A DNA stretch of 64,000 bases from Actinokineospora iranica (GCF_900101685.1 NZ_FMZZ01000001.1:434001-498000), one strand, 5' to 3'. Counted from the stretch's first letter, positions 39,446-47,960 are shown. Program-made: numbers and translations. Notes: generated by a model from the sequence alone, not told the origin.

Positions 39446-39497
39446 GAAACGAGGCTACGCCCGCCCACCGACAATTCCGACCGGGCCGGGGGCGCGG

Positions 39498-40814
39498 TCA
39501 GCAGCCGCAGTCACAGCAGCCGCAGTCGCCGCAGTCGCAGTCCCATGAGCTGCGCGGTTTCCCGCTCCACGCGCCCGGGTACGGGTCGCGGCAGCACACC
39601 TGGCAGGTGCCGCACTCGTAGAGGCACGCGAAGCAGCCGAGGATGATGTTGCGCTTCTTGGGCGGCGTTTCGAGCTTGGGCCAGCGGTAGCACAGGCAGC
39701 CGGACGGTTTGTGCGGCCCACCGCCGCCGCGCCCGCCGTGGTCGTGCGGCGGAGGTGGCGGTCCAGGCGGCTGATTACCGGGTGACTGGTAACCCGGCGG
39801 CTGGTTCCCCGGCGGCGGATATCCGGGCGGCGGGTAGCCCGGTCCCTGGTGGGGCGGGTAACCGGGCTGCGGGTAACCGTGCGGAGGGGGCTGGGTCGGC
39901 TGGCTCCCCGGCGGGTGCGGCGGCGCTGGCCGCTGCCAGCCCGGCGGCGGAGTCTGGTGGCCACCGTGCGCCCGGAAAGTGCGGTGCACCGCCGCGCCCA
40001 GCTCGTGGACCAGGAGCGCGTGGACCAGCGCGCCGTCGTGGAACCTCGCCTCGGACAGCGCCAGCCGCACGCCCATGACCGCGTCGTCGCAGAGCCGCCG
40101 GGCCTCGGCCAGCGACGTCCTGGTGGCCGCCAGCGGGTTCCACGCGCCGGTCGCGGCGTCCTCGGCCAGGTCCTCGACCGCGTCCAGCAGGTGCGCGACC
40201 CGACCGAACAGCCGCCCCGCCTCGCGCAGCGGGGCCTCGTTGCCGGGCAGTCCAGCGAGCGTGGCCGTGTGGGCGAACGCGGCCGCGGTCGCCGTCTCGG
40301 TCGGCTCGGTCGCGGTGAGCACCGACATCCCGGTCCGGACCGCGGCCTCCACCTCGCCCTGCCTGCCGACGGCGTCGAGCAGCACGGCGGTGGCGAAGCC
40401 GACCCGGTCGCCGGACGCCGCGCCCTGGCGGGCCCACCGGGTGGCGACCCGCCGGGCCGCCCCCGCGACCGGGCGCCTGCCGAGGACGCCGTCGCGGTCC
40501 TCGACGTGGTCGCCCACCTTGGCCGAGGCCAGCACCAGCGAGACCGCGGCGGCCAGGCGCGCGCCAGCGCCGTCGGCGACCGAGGCCGACCGCAGCCCGC
40601 GCAGGGCGCACGGTCCCGCCATCCGCCGGTCCGCGACCGGGGTCTGGGCCTCGACCAGGGCCGAGATCGCCAGGCCGTCGTAGTTGGTCACCGTCCTGGC
40701 GAACTGACCGTGGTCGTCGCGCAGCGCCAGGCACAGCCCACACAGGTGCGCCAGCCAGGTCGTCGCCAGGTCGGCGCGCAGGCGGTGGCGGCAGGGACGA
40801 AGTATTCCGAACAT
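39498..40814 (-). CDS. DUF5685 family protein with cysteine-rich C-terminus
   Basis: A 438-residue protein of the actinobacterial DUF5685 family. The start MFGILRPCRHRL and the MAHLCGLC-like WLAHLCGLCLALRDDHGQF segment are diagnostic. The helical domain (1-270) ends in a Pro/Gly-rich repeat region (PPPGYPPPGNQPPGYQ). The last ~65 residues are rich in Cys: CLCYRWPK, then CFACLYECGTCQVCC, and a tail CDCGDCGCCDCGC. The tail could bind metal or Fe-S, or cross-link outside the cell. ATG 40814 is preferred; GTG 40826 is in frame. The function is unknown. Confidence 0.82.
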   Translation of the reverse strand: MFGILRPCRHRLRADLATTWLAHLCGLCLALRDDHGQFARTVTNYDGLAISALVEAQTPVADRRMAGPCALRGLRSASVADGAGARLAAAVSLVLASAKVGDHVEDRDGVLGRRPVAGAARRVATRWARQGAASGDRVGFATAVLLDAVGRQGEVEAAVRTGMSVLTATEPTETATAAAFAHTATLAGLPGNEAPLREAGRLFGRVAHLLDAVEDLAEDAATGAWNPLAATRTSLAEARRLCDDAVMGVRLALSEARFHDGALVHALLVHELGAAVHRTFRAHGGHQTPPPGWQRPAPPHPPGSQPTQPPPHGYPQPGYPPHQGPGYPPPGYPPPGNQPPGYQSPGNQPPGPPPPPHDHGGRGGGGPHKPSGCLCYRWPKLETPPKKRNIILGCFACLYECGTCQVCCRDPYPGAWSGKPRSSWDCDCGDCGCCDCGC

Positions 40815-41024
40815 CTCAGCAGTCACACATCCGCGGCCGTGGGGACAACGCGCCTGCCCGTCCTGGCCGTGGTGTCCGACCGCGACTGTCCAGAAGGACC
40901 GGACAACCGGCCACGGCAGGCGCGCCGGGTCGGCGCCGGAGCCTAGCGGGATTCACCCGTTCAGTTGACGAAAACACGCCACAAAGGCTGGGCTGATGTC
41001 GGGGTGAGTGGGCACGATGTCGGC

Positions 41025-41588
41025 ATGGCCGCGAACTTCCCGGTACCCGTCCCGATCGCCCGCCGCGACGACGCGCACCACGAGGTGCACCCACCCAAGG
41101 TGGAGGTGTTCGACGTCGCCGCGATGACCAACACCGACCCGAAGGGATACGTGCGCAAGGTCGACCGGTACCGGGAGACCGAGCACGGGCTCTACATGGC
41201 CCGGCCGGTCAAGGGCCACCAGCGGATCGCCTACTTCGAGTCGCTGCTGCTGCCCGAGCCGGGACTGCGGGTGTCCAAGTGGCGCGGGCGGCCGGGCGTC
41301 GACCTCGGCCACGACTTCTACGTCGACGTCGTGGACGTGACCGGCGGCCCGGTGTGGCGCACCGTGGACCTCTACCTCGACGTGCTCGTGCGCACCGGCC
41401 GCGACCTGTGGGTCGAGGACTCCGACGAGTTGCTGGCCGCGTTCCGCGCCGGGCTGATCGACCTCGCCACGACGCAGCGGGCGATGGAGCGCGCGCACCA
41501 CGCCGTCGACGGGATCGCGCGCGCCGCCTACGACGTCGACCGGTGGCTGGCGGGCCTCGGAATCCCCGCGCCGTGGCGGATTCGTTAG
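41025..41588 (+). CDS. DUF402 domain protein
   Basis: A 187-residue DUF402 protein. The core strands read GLYMARPVKGHQRIAYFESL and RPGVDLGHDFYVDVVDV, then VWRTVDLYLDVLVRTG, the family's typical Y-x-D-V-V pattern. A Bacillus member of this family (Ntdp) is a nucleoside tri/diphosphatase, and FomD is another known relative. The C-terminal helix (AFRAGLIDLATTQRAMERAH) is common in actinobacterial members. ATG 41025 is used. A diverged relative follows at 41693 on the same strand, separated by a palindrome-rich gap. Confidence 0.85.
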   Translation: MAANFPVPVPIARRDDAHHEVHPPKVEVFDVAAMTNTDPKGYVRKVDRYRETEHGLYMARPVKGHQRIAYFESLLLPEPGLRVSKWRGRPGVDLGHDFYVDVVDVTGGPVWRTVDLYLDVLVRTGRDLWVEDSDELLAAFRAGLIDLATTQRAMERAHHAVDGIARAAYDVDRWLAGLGIPAPWRIR

Positions 41589-41621
41589 CGGAATGTGCGG
41601 GATCAACTCAACCGCAGGTCT

Positions 41622-41660
41622 CGCCAAGGTGAGTAAATTCACCTGAAAGATATCTTGGCG
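41622..41660. promoter_or_regulatory. Nested palindromes between the two DUF402-like genes
   Basis: An outer inverted repeat CGCCAAG (41622-41628) with CTTGGCG (41654-41660) encloses an inner one, AGGTGA (41627-41632) with TCACCT (41639-41644). The AT-rich centre (GTAAAT, GATAT) suggests an operator/promoter rather than a terminator. It lies 34-62 bases after the upstream stop. Confidence 0.55.
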
Positions 41661-41664
41661 GTGA

Positions 41665-41686
41665 CGATTCGTGACATAACGAATCG
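41665..41686. promoter_or_regulatory. 22-bp palindrome six bases before the 41693 start
   Basis: CGATTCGT (41665-41672) and ACGAATCG (41679-41686) form a perfect 8-bp inverted repeat with spacer GACATA. Its place, ending six bases before ATG, would block the ribosome-binding or transcription-start region. It is a strong candidate operator of an unidentified regulator. Confidence 0.62.
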
Positions 41687-41692
41687 GTCCTG

Positions 41693-42250
41693 ATGATCAC
41701 TGAGAGCACGTCCGCGACTACCCTCAGCCCGGTGGGCACGGCCATTACGCCGCAGCTGGTCGACATCGTCGACACGGTCACAGCGGTACGCAGCTTCTCC
41801 TCCGGGATGACCCGGTCGCTCCGCGTTTGCCAGGTCGAGCGCTGGGGTCTCCGCATGGAGTGCCCCACGCCGGAGGACCCGTTCTACGACACCGAGGTCA
41901 CCTGGCTGTTGCCGCACCTCAACCTGCGGCTCACCCAGCAGAAGCCGCGCTCGCGGCACGCCAGGGGCGGCCCGAGCGTGCTCAGCGCCGCCAGGGTGAT
42001 GCGGGACGGGCGGTACTGGCGCACGACCGACCTGTTGCTCGGGCTGGCCGCGCCCGGTGGGGCCGCCGCGCGGATCGTGCGGTCGGAGGAGTTCGCCGCC
42101 GCCGTCGCGGGCCAGGTGCTGCGCGTCGGCGACGCGGACCTCGCGCTGTGCACGGTGCACCAGACCCTCGAAGAACTCAGCCGGTTCCGGCACGACCTGT
42201 CGTCGTGGCTGGCCTTCAAGCACATCTTCGAGGTCTGGCCGCCCTACTAG
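41693..42250 (+). CDS. Diverged DUF402-like hypothetical protein
   Basis: A 185-residue protein without a confident family. Its second half aligns by eye with the neighbouring DUF402 protein: WRTTDLLLGLAA against WRTVDLYLDVLV, a shared EEFAAAVAG/DELLAAFRAG helix, and a final Trp-containing helix SSWLAFKHIFEVWPPY. Its first half has a TEVTWLLPHLNLRLTQQKPR strand. It seems to be a diverged paralogue or cousin. ATG 41693 has no clear Shine-Dalgarno sequence because the palindrome occupies that place, so it may be leaderless or specially regulated. It ends six bases from convergent coaE. Confidence 0.68.
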   Translation: MITESTSATTLSPVGTAITPQLVDIVDTVTAVRSFSSGMTRSLRVCQVERWGLRMECPTPEDPFYDTEVTWLLPHLNLRLTQQKPRSRHARGGPSVLSAARVMRDGRYWRTTDLLLGLAAPGGAAARIVRSEEFAAAVAGQVLRVGDADLALCTVHQTLEELSRFRHDLSSWLAFKHIFEVWPPY

Positions 42251-42256
42251 ATAGGA

Positions 42257-43426
42257 CTAGAGCCGCCAGCCGGTTCCCGCCGCCCACTGCTCGGCGCGCG
42301 GGACGGCGCCCGCGAACCACGGTTCCTTGGCCGTGCCGTACTCGGGGATGTTCGCGAAGTCGCCCGCGAGCCCGCGCTTGACCCGCTCGTACTCCTGCCG
42401 GGCGACCGAGTCGCCGCGCAGCCAGTCCCGGAACAGCAGGGTGAGCCGGGCGAACGGCGAGTCCTGCCTGCGGATGTGGACGTTGGCCCACCGCCCCGGG
42501 TCGGCGCTGACGTGGGTGCGCTTGAGGTACGGCTTGATGTCCGGCGGATGCGGGGCGTCCTCGTCGAAACCGGGCAGGTGCGGGAAACCGGCGGCGGCGA
42601 GTGGTCCGTCGAGGGAGAAGTCCAGGGTCGGGACCACGATCTGGAAGTCGAGGACGTCCTTCGCGGCCAGCCACGGGACCGCCGTCGAGCCGACATGGTC
42701 GATGCGCAGCGCCTTGTCGCCGGTGACCAGCCGCAGTCGGGCGAGGATCCGCTCGGCCTGCGCGGGCCAAGCCGGGTCGGGCGCGACGATGCGGGGGGCG
42801 CCGCGGTCGCAGTGCCGGTGCAGGCGGACGTTGGACTCGAACCGGACGAGCCGGTCGGCCCACAGCTTGTCGACCGCGGCCTGCACCTGGTCGCGCGGAC
42901 CGCTGTTGTCCAGCCAGACATCGGCCGCGGCGCGGCGCTGCTCGTCGGTGGCCTGCGCGGCGATCCGGGCGCGGGCGTCTTCCTCGGACAGCCCGCGGGA
43001 GTGCACCAGCCGGTGGACCCGGGTCTCGACGGGCGCGTCGACCACGATCACCAGGTGATACAGCGCGGCCATCTTGTTCTCCACCAGCAGCGGCACGTCG
43101 TGCACCACCACCGCGTCCTCGGGCGCCTCGGCCAGCAGTTCCGCGGTCCGCGCGGCGACTCGCGGGTGCACGATCGAGTTGAGCCGCAGCCGCGAAGCCT
43201 CGTCGGAGAAGGCGATCGCGGCGAGCTTGGCCCGGTCAAGCGCCCGGTCGGCGAGGATGCCCACCCCGAACGCCTCGACGAGTTCGGCCAGCCCCTCGGT
43301 CCCGGGTTCCACGACTTGGCGGGCGATCAGGTCGGCGTCGATGACCAATGCGCCGTGCTCGGCCAGCCGTGTGGCCACTGTGGACTTTCCCGAGCCGATC
43401 CCGCCCGTGAGGCCGATGCGCAACAT
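42257..43426 (-). CDS. coaE: Dephospho-CoA kinase fused to GrpB/UPF0157 domain
   Basis: CoaE phosphorylates dephospho-CoA in the last step of CoA synthesis. Residues 1-205 form the P-loop kinase: RIGLTGGIGSGKSTVATRLA, DADLIARQVVEPG and IVHPRVAART. Residues ~215-389 form a GrpB/UPF0157 domain of the nucleotidyltransferase superfamily, with RIVAPDPAWPAQAERI, DHVGSTAVPWLAAKDVLDF and HIRRQDSPFARLTLLFRDWL. The same fusion occurs in M. tuberculosis Rv1631, where the C-terminal domain is thought to aid folding. ATG 43426 (MLRIGLTGG) has GGAAG about ten bases upstream; earlier in-frame starts exist at 43435 and 43447. Confidence 0.95.
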   Translation of the reverse strand: MLRIGLTGGIGSGKSTVATRLAEHGALVIDADLIARQVVEPGTEGLAELVEAFGVGILADRALDRAKLAAIAFSDEASRLRLNSIVHPRVAARTAELLAEAPEDAVVVHDVPLLVENKMAALYHLVIVVDAPVETRVHRLVHSRGLSEEDARARIAAQATDEQRRAAADVWLDNSGPRDQVQAAVDKLWADRLVRFESNVRLHRHCDRGAPRIVAPDPAWPAQAERILARLRLVTGDKALRIDHVGSTAVPWLAAKDVLDFQIVVPTLDFSLDGPLAAAGFPHLPGFDEDAPHPPDIKPYLKRTHVSADPGRWANVHIRRQDSPFARLTLLFRDWLRGDSVARQEYERVKRGLAGDFANIPEYGTAKEPWFAGAVPRAEQWAAGTGWRL

Positions 43427-43565
43427 GATCGGCATTCTTCCAGCCATCGTCCGATCGCGACCGAACAGTTACCTCTTGTGGGTGATGACACGCCGCGACG
43501 TTCCGCGGCTTTCTCGCCTTTAGTGGCTACGGTGTCGCCAGCCAACCACCCAAGCGGAGGAATCG

Positions 43566-43796
43566 ATGCACGACATTCGGCACCAGGGAAGGCACCGGCT
43601 CGGTTCGCCGGGCCTGGTGCACTGCATCGAGCATCGGCCGGTGGCCGACGCGCTCGCCGAGTACCGCCGAACCTGGTGGTCCGCCATCCTGGTGCCCGCC
43701 CGGCACAGCCTGGCGGGCCTGCGCAGGCGCGCCGCCGCTGCCGCGGCAGAACGCGCGTGGGCTCCGACGGTGCGCCGCGTCGCCACCGCGGGCTGA
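43566..43796 (+). CDS. Small basic hypothetical protein (76 aa)
   Basis: A 76-residue Arg/Ala-rich protein. GGAGG lies five bases before ATG 43566, the best initiation signal in this stretch. The sequence includes HRPVADALAEYRRTWWSAIL, a Trp-rich amphipathic segment, then ARHSLAGLRRRAAAAAAERA. It might associate with membrane or nucleic acid. No family is recognised. It is divergent from coaE, with 139 bases between the starts. Confidence 0.55.
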   Translation: MHDIRHQGRHRLGSPGLVHCIEHRPVADALAEYRRTWWSAILVPARHSLAGLRRRAAAAAAERAWAPTVRRVATAG

Positions 43797-43996
43797 CCAC
43801 AGCGCACTTTCCGGCTATCGCCGCGCGGTAAGCGCGAAGCAGGCGACTCTTACTGGGTTGTGTCGACGGGACACGCCCAGCGTTGGTGTGTGCTGACCCG
43901 GCGAGACACCGCCATGGTTTTTGCCGTGCGCGACGACCTGCGTCCCCATCAAGCCGTCGAGGAAACACCTGTCCCCGGAACCGAGCCCTGGACAGG

Positions 43997-44030
43997 CCGA
44001 AGGCCCCGCACCGGAGTGCGGGGCCTTCGG
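43997..44030. terminator. rpsA terminator hairpin
   Basis: Perfect 15-bp inverted repeat: CCGAAGGCCCCGCAC at 43997-44011 with its complement at 44016-44030 and a 4-base loop. It lies 21 bases past the rpsA stop on the minus strand. No T run follows, as is common in this genome. Confidence 0.85.
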
Positions 44031-44050
44031 ATGTTCTCGCTGGGGCTAGC

Positions 44051-45559
44051 TCACACGCCGCCCGACAGCTTCTCGCGGAGCGCGGCAAGCTGCTCGTCGC
44101 TGGCGAGGGTGCCGCCGCTCTGGGCGGGCTTCTCGGCTCCGGCGGAGGAGTAGCTCTGCTCGCCACCGGCACCGGTGGTCGCACCCGGGACAGCGCCCTC
44201 GGCCTCGGCGGCGGCGTCCGCCTCCGCGGCCTTGACGATCTGCTTCATGTGCTGCTCGTAGCGGGTGTGCGCCTCGGCGTACTGGCGCTCCCACTCCTCG
44301 CGCTGCTTCTCGAAGCCGTCCTGCCACTCCTGGGTGTCCGGGTCGAAGCCCTCGGGGTAGATGTAGTTCCCCTCGGCGTCGTACTCGGCGGCCATGCCGT
44401 ACTGGGTCGGGTCGAACTCGGTGTCGGGGGTGAAGCCCTCGTTGGCCTGCTTCAGCGACAGCGAGATCCGGCGACGCTCCAGGTCGATGTCGATGACCTT
44501 GACCATGACGTCGTTGCCGACCTGCACGACCTGCTCCGGGATCTCCACGTGGCGCTCGGCCAGCTCGGAGATGTGGACCAGGCCCTCGATGCCCTCGTCC
44601 ACCCGGACGAACGCGCCGAACGGAACCAGCTTGGTGACCTTGCCCGGCACGATCTGGCCGATCGCGTGGGTGCGGGCGAACTGGCGCCACGGGTCTTCCT
44701 GCGTCGCCTTGAGCGAGAGCGACACGCGCTCGCGCTCCATGTCGACGTCGAGGACCTCGACGGTGACCTCCTGGCCGACCTCGACAACCTCGGACGGGTG
44801 GTCGATGTGCTTCCAGGACAGCTCGGAGACGTGCACGAGGCCGTCCACGCCGCCAAGGTCGACGAAGGCGCCGAAGTTGACGATCGAGGACACGACGCCC
44901 TTGCGGACCTGCCCCTTCTGGAGCTGGTTGAGGAACTCGCTGCGGACCTCGGACTGGGTCTGCTCCAGCCACGCGCGCCGGGAAAGCACCACGTTGTTGC
45001 GGTTCTTGTCCAGCTCGATGATCTTCGCCTCGAGCTCGCGGCCCACGTACGGCTGCAGGTCGCGCACGCGGCGCATCTCCACGAGGGACGCGGGGAGGAA
45101 GCCACGCAGACCGATGTCGAGGATGAGACCGCCCTTGACGACCTCGATGACCGTGCCCTTGACCGGCTCGTCCGACTCCTTGAGCGCCTCGATCGTGCCC
45201 CAGGCCCGCTCGTACTGAGCGCGCTTCTTGGACAGGATCAGGCGGCCCTCCTTGTCCTCCTTCTGGAGAACGAGGGCCTCGACCTCGTCGCCGACCTTGA
45301 CGACATCGGCGGGGTCGACATCATGCTTGATCGACAACTCGCGCGAGGGGATGACGCCCTCGGTCTTGTAGCCGATGTCGAGCAGGACCTCGTCCCGGTC
45401 GACCTTGACGATCGTGCCCTCAACGATGTCGCCGTCGTTGAAGTACTTGATCGTCGCGTCGATCGCGGCGAAGAACTCCTCCTCCGTCCCGATGTCGTTG
45501 ATGGCGACCTGCTGCTTCGGCGCGGACGCAGCCGGGACAATGGTGGTGTCGGTGGACAT
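44051..45559 (-). CDS. rpsA: 30S ribosomal protein S1
   Basis: S1 binds mRNA at the small subunit and helps initiation. The 502-residue protein has four S1 RNA-binding repeats (about residues 35-105, 120-190, 205-275 and 290-360), seen for example in GDIVEGTIVKVDRDEVLLDI, KGVVSSIVNFGAFVDLGGVD and GKVTKLVPFGAFVRVDEGIE. The tail is long, acidic and Ala/Gly-rich with a final DEQLAALREKL helix, as in mycobacterial RpsA. ATG 45559 (MSTDTTIVPAASAPKQQVAI) is used; the open frame extends upstream through the leader. A promoter lies ~190 bases upstream. Confidence 0.98.
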   Translation of the reverse strand: MSTDTTIVPAASAPKQQVAINDIGTEEEFFAAIDATIKYFNDGDIVEGTIVKVDRDEVLLDIGYKTEGVIPSRELSIKHDVDPADVVKVGDEVEALVLQKEDKEGRLILSKKRAQYERAWGTIEALKESDEPVKGTVIEVVKGGLILDIGLRGFLPASLVEMRRVRDLQPYVGRELEAKIIELDKNRNNVVLSRRAWLEQTQSEVRSEFLNQLQKGQVRKGVVSSIVNFGAFVDLGGVDGLVHVSELSWKHIDHPSEVVEVGQEVTVEVLDVDMERERVSLSLKATQEDPWRQFARTHAIGQIVPGKVTKLVPFGAFVRVDEGIEGLVHISELAERHVEIPEQVVQVGNDVMVKVIDIDLERRRISLSLKQANEGFTPDTEFDPTQYGMAAEYDAEGNYIYPEGFDPDTQEWQDGFEKQREEWERQYAEAHTRYEQHMKQIVKAAEADAAAEAEGAVPGATTGAGGEQSYSSAGAEKPAQSGGTLASDEQLAALREKLSGGV

Positions 45560-45741
45560 TAGGTAGGTGGCTCCGGTACGGATTGGGGTCGTTGGGCTTA
45601 TCCAGTTCTGGGCGCGGCAGAATCTTCTCGCCGACGGACACCCAGAAGAACAGGAAACCCAGACACCGCCAACGCCGCGCGACCTGTGGCGATTCCCAGC
45701 GGTCAGAAACCCAGGTCGGCGCGATACCACTGCGCGGATGT

Positions 45742-45771
45742 ATCCTACGCGGCCCCGCGAGAACCGGGCAA
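45742..45771 (-). promoter_or_regulatory. Candidate rpsA promoter
   Basis: On the minus strand TTGCCC (45766-45771) and TAGGAT (45742-45747) are spaced by 18 bases. The implied leader is about 180 nt to ATG 45559. This is a good match for a vegetative-type promoter in a housekeeping gene. Confidence 0.6.
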
Positions 45772-45825
45772 ACCCGGGGGTACCTCCCGCTGCCGCCGCG
45801 GCGGTTCGGCTGACAGGATGACGGC

Positions 45826-46650
45826 GTGTCGAGCAGCACCAGCGCGGAGAAGATTCTCGGAACCACGGCCGTGGCGCGGGTCGAGGTGGGGTCGCGGGAG
45901 TCCGTCGCGGCGAATATCGCCTGGTGGGACGCCGACGCGGACGACTACCACGCCGAGCACGGCGACTTCCTCGGCGTGAGCGACTTCGTGTGGTGCCCGG
46001 AGCGGCTGCGGGAAGCGGAGGCCGGTCTGCTCGGCGACGTCGCGGGCCGCGAGATCCTGGAGGTCGGCTGCGGGTCGGCGCCGTGCGCGCGGTGGCTGGC
46101 CGAGCGCGGCGCGCGGGTGGTCGGGCTCGACCTGTCGACCGGGATGCTGCGCTACGCGGCGGCGGCCAACCAGGCGACCGGGGTGGCCGTGCCGCTGGTG
46201 CGGGCCAACGCCGAGCGGCTGCCGTTCGCGGCCGAGTCGTTCGACCTGGCCTGCTCGGCATTCGGCGCGGTGCCGTTCGTGGCCGACGTCGGCGCGGTGT
46301 TCCGGGAGGTGGCGCGGGTGCTGCGGCCGGGCGGCACGTGGACATTCGCCGTCACTCACCCGATGCGGTGGATTTTCCCGGACGACCCGGGCCCCGACGG
46401 GCTGCGCGTGTCCTCGTCCTATTTCGACCGGACCCCGTATGTGGAGGTGGACGCGGCGGGCACGCCGACCTACGTCGAGCACCACCGCACGCTGGGCGAC
46501 TACGTGCGGGCGCTGAGCGCGGCGGGCTTCGACCTGTTCGACCTGGTCGAGCCCGAGTGGCCGGAGGGGCACACCCAGGAGTGGGGCCAGTGGAGCCCGT
46601 TGCGCGGCGCGCTGTTCCCCGGAACCGCGATCTTCCGCTGCCGCCGGTGA
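45826..46650 (+). CDS. Class I SAM-dependent methyltransferase
   Basis: A 274-residue methyltransferase-11-type enzyme. Motif I is REILEVGCGSAPCARWLAER, motif II around VVGLDLSTGMLRYA, and the conserved RLPFAAESFDLACSAFG follows. The HPMRWIFPDDPG segment is typical of a conserved actinobacterial subgroup. The substrate is unknown. Its TGA overlaps the GTG of the GNAT gene by four bases, so translation is coupled. It is divergent from rpsA. Confidence 0.9.
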   Translation: MSSSTSAEKILGTTAVARVEVGSRESVAANIAWWDADADDYHAEHGDFLGVSDFVWCPERLREAEAGLLGDVAGREILEVGCGSAPCARWLAERGARVVGLDLSTGMLRYAAAANQATGVAVPLVRANAERLPFAAESFDLACSAFGAVPFVADVGAVFREVARVLRPGGTWTFAVTHPMRWIFPDDPGPDGLRVSSSYFDRTPYVEVDAAGTPTYVEHHRTLGDYVRALSAAGFDLFDLVEPEWPEGHTQEWGQWSPLRGALFPGTAIFRCRR

Positions 46651-47564
46651 CCGCCGGGCTGCTGCGCGCGCAGACGGCCCGGTTCGCCGGGCTCGACCCG
46701 CTGCTGCCCGCCGCGGTCGAGCCCCCGCCCGGCGACCTGCTGGCCGCCGACCTCCCCGACGGCGGCCGGGTCGCGGGCGTGCTCACCCGCACGGCGCTGG
46801 CGCCGGGGACCCCGCAGACGCTGTGGTCGGCGACGGAGGTGTGGGAACTGCACCCGCTGCTCGGCGCCGTGGGCGGCGCGGGCATGGACGCGCTGCTGCG
46901 CCGCTGGCCCACGGTGCTGGCCAGGGTCTTTCCCGGCCGGGACTCATCCTGCGTGGTCCACTGGCCCAGCCGGGACACCGAGGCCACCGCTGCGCTGCTG
47001 GCGCACGGCATGGTCCCGCTGTCGGTGCTGGCGGTGCGGCCACCCCGCCCGGCCGAGCGGCCGTTCCGCTCGGCGGGCGTCGAGGTCCGGACGGCGGGGC
47101 CCGCGGACCTGGACGCGCTGGTGGCCTCGGCGATGGCCGAGGTCGAGTACTCCTCGCGGGTCGGCGGCGCGATCCTGCGGGCGGGGGCGGCGGAGATCAA
47201 GCGCGAGGCGCTGCTGCGGCATGTGGAGCAGGGCGACCCGGTGTGGCTGGCCGAGCGCGGCGGCGAGGTCGTCGGCCACGCGGAGGGCTGGCACACCGAC
47301 TCGACGCCCGGGTCGTGGGCAGAGACCCGGGTGCGGCACGGCCGCTGGGGCTATGTGAACTGCCTGTCGGTGACGCCATCGGCGCGTGGCACCGGCGTCG
47401 GCCGGGCGCTGATGGACGTCGTGCACGCGGAACTGGTGGGCGCGGCGGGCTCGTTCCTCTATTACAACCCGCCGAACCCGCTTTCCCCGGTGTTCTGGGC
47501 GCGGCAGGGCTACCGCCCGCTGTGGACGGTCTGGGAGATCCGCCCGGCGGGCGCCCTGCGCTAA
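46647..47564 (+). CDS. GNAT-family N-acetyltransferase
   Basis: A 305-residue protein with a C-terminal GNAT domain (~140-305). The acetyl-CoA-binding loop is VTPSARGTGVGRALMDVVHA, followed by the terminal NPLSPVFWARQGYRPLWTVW. The N-terminal half, with a conserved VWELHPLLGAVGG-like stretch and VVHWPSRDTEATAAL, is another acyltransferase-like lobe. GTG 46647 overlaps the methyltransferase stop (GTGA). The pairing suggests both act on one substrate or pathway, which is unknown. Confidence 0.85.
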   Translation: MTAGLLRAQTARFAGLDPLLPAAVEPPPGDLLAADLPDGGRVAGVLTRTALAPGTPQTLWSATEVWELHPLLGAVGGAGMDALLRRWPTVLARVFPGRDSSCVVHWPSRDTEATAALLAHGMVPLSVLAVRPPRPAERPFRSAGVEVRTAGPADLDALVASAMAEVEYSSRVGGAILRAGAAEIKREALLRHVEQGDPVWLAERGGEVVGHAEGWHTDSTPGSWAETRVRHGRWGYVNCLSVTPSARGTGVGRALMDVVHAELVGAAGSFLYYNPPNPLSPVFWARQGYRPLWTVWEIRPAGALR

Positions 47565-47572
47565 GCCACCGC

Positions 47573-47908
47573 TTAGAGCAGGTCCGCGCTGATCAGCACT
47601 TGCAGCGCCCCCAGCGCGGCGACGACGGCCGCGGCGATCCGCCAGTGCGTCGCCCGGTCGGCCTCGGTCTCCCACTTCATCGCCATCGCCCACCCGATCG
47701 CGATCGCGGCCACGCCCGCGACGACGCCGCCGATGTCGAGGCGGTTGTCCACGGTGACCTGGCCGTTGACGACCACGGTCTGGGTGATGCCGAGGAAGAG
47801 CGCGTAGGGAAGCAGCGCGCACACGAGGCCCGCGACCAACAGTTTCACCTGTCTGTTCACGGGCATCTGATGGTGGTGGTCGCGGGACAGTTCCCTCCAT
47901 CGGGTCAT
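47573..47908 (-). CDS. Small membrane protein, three predicted helices
   Basis: A 111-residue protein with a basic, His-rich cytoplasmic start (MTRWRELSRDHHHQMPVNRQ) and about three membrane helices: LLVAGLVCALLPYALFLGI, GGVVAGVAAIAIGWAMAM and AAAVVAALGALQVLI. ATG 47908 has GGAG eight bases upstream and is preferred to an earlier start. It converges on the GNAT gene, with eight bases between the stops. No function is known. Confidence 0.7.
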   Translation of the reverse strand: MTRWRELSRDHHHQMPVNRQVKLLVAGLVCALLPYALFLGITQTVVVNGQVTVDNRLDIGGVVAGVAAIAIGWAMAMKWETEADRATHWRIAAAVVAALGALQVLISADLL

Positions 47909-47960
47909 CGAGATCACTCCATCTCCGGTTGCGTAAGACAACCATCCGGCGCATTTTTGT

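Noticed and set aside
42257-43426. CoaE-GrpB fusion considered as a novel domain combination
   Set aside because: The same fusion is known across mycobacteria and related actinobacteria, so it is expected.
43860-44153. 97-codon plus-strand frame between the small protein gene and rpsA
   Set aside because: It runs through the rpsA terminator hairpin and into rpsA antisense sequence, with no supporting signal.
44051-46345. Extended S1 frame reaching into the divergent methyltransferase gene
   Set aside because: Homology starts at MSTDTTIVP (45559); upstream residues are low-complexity and overlap the promoter and the other gene.
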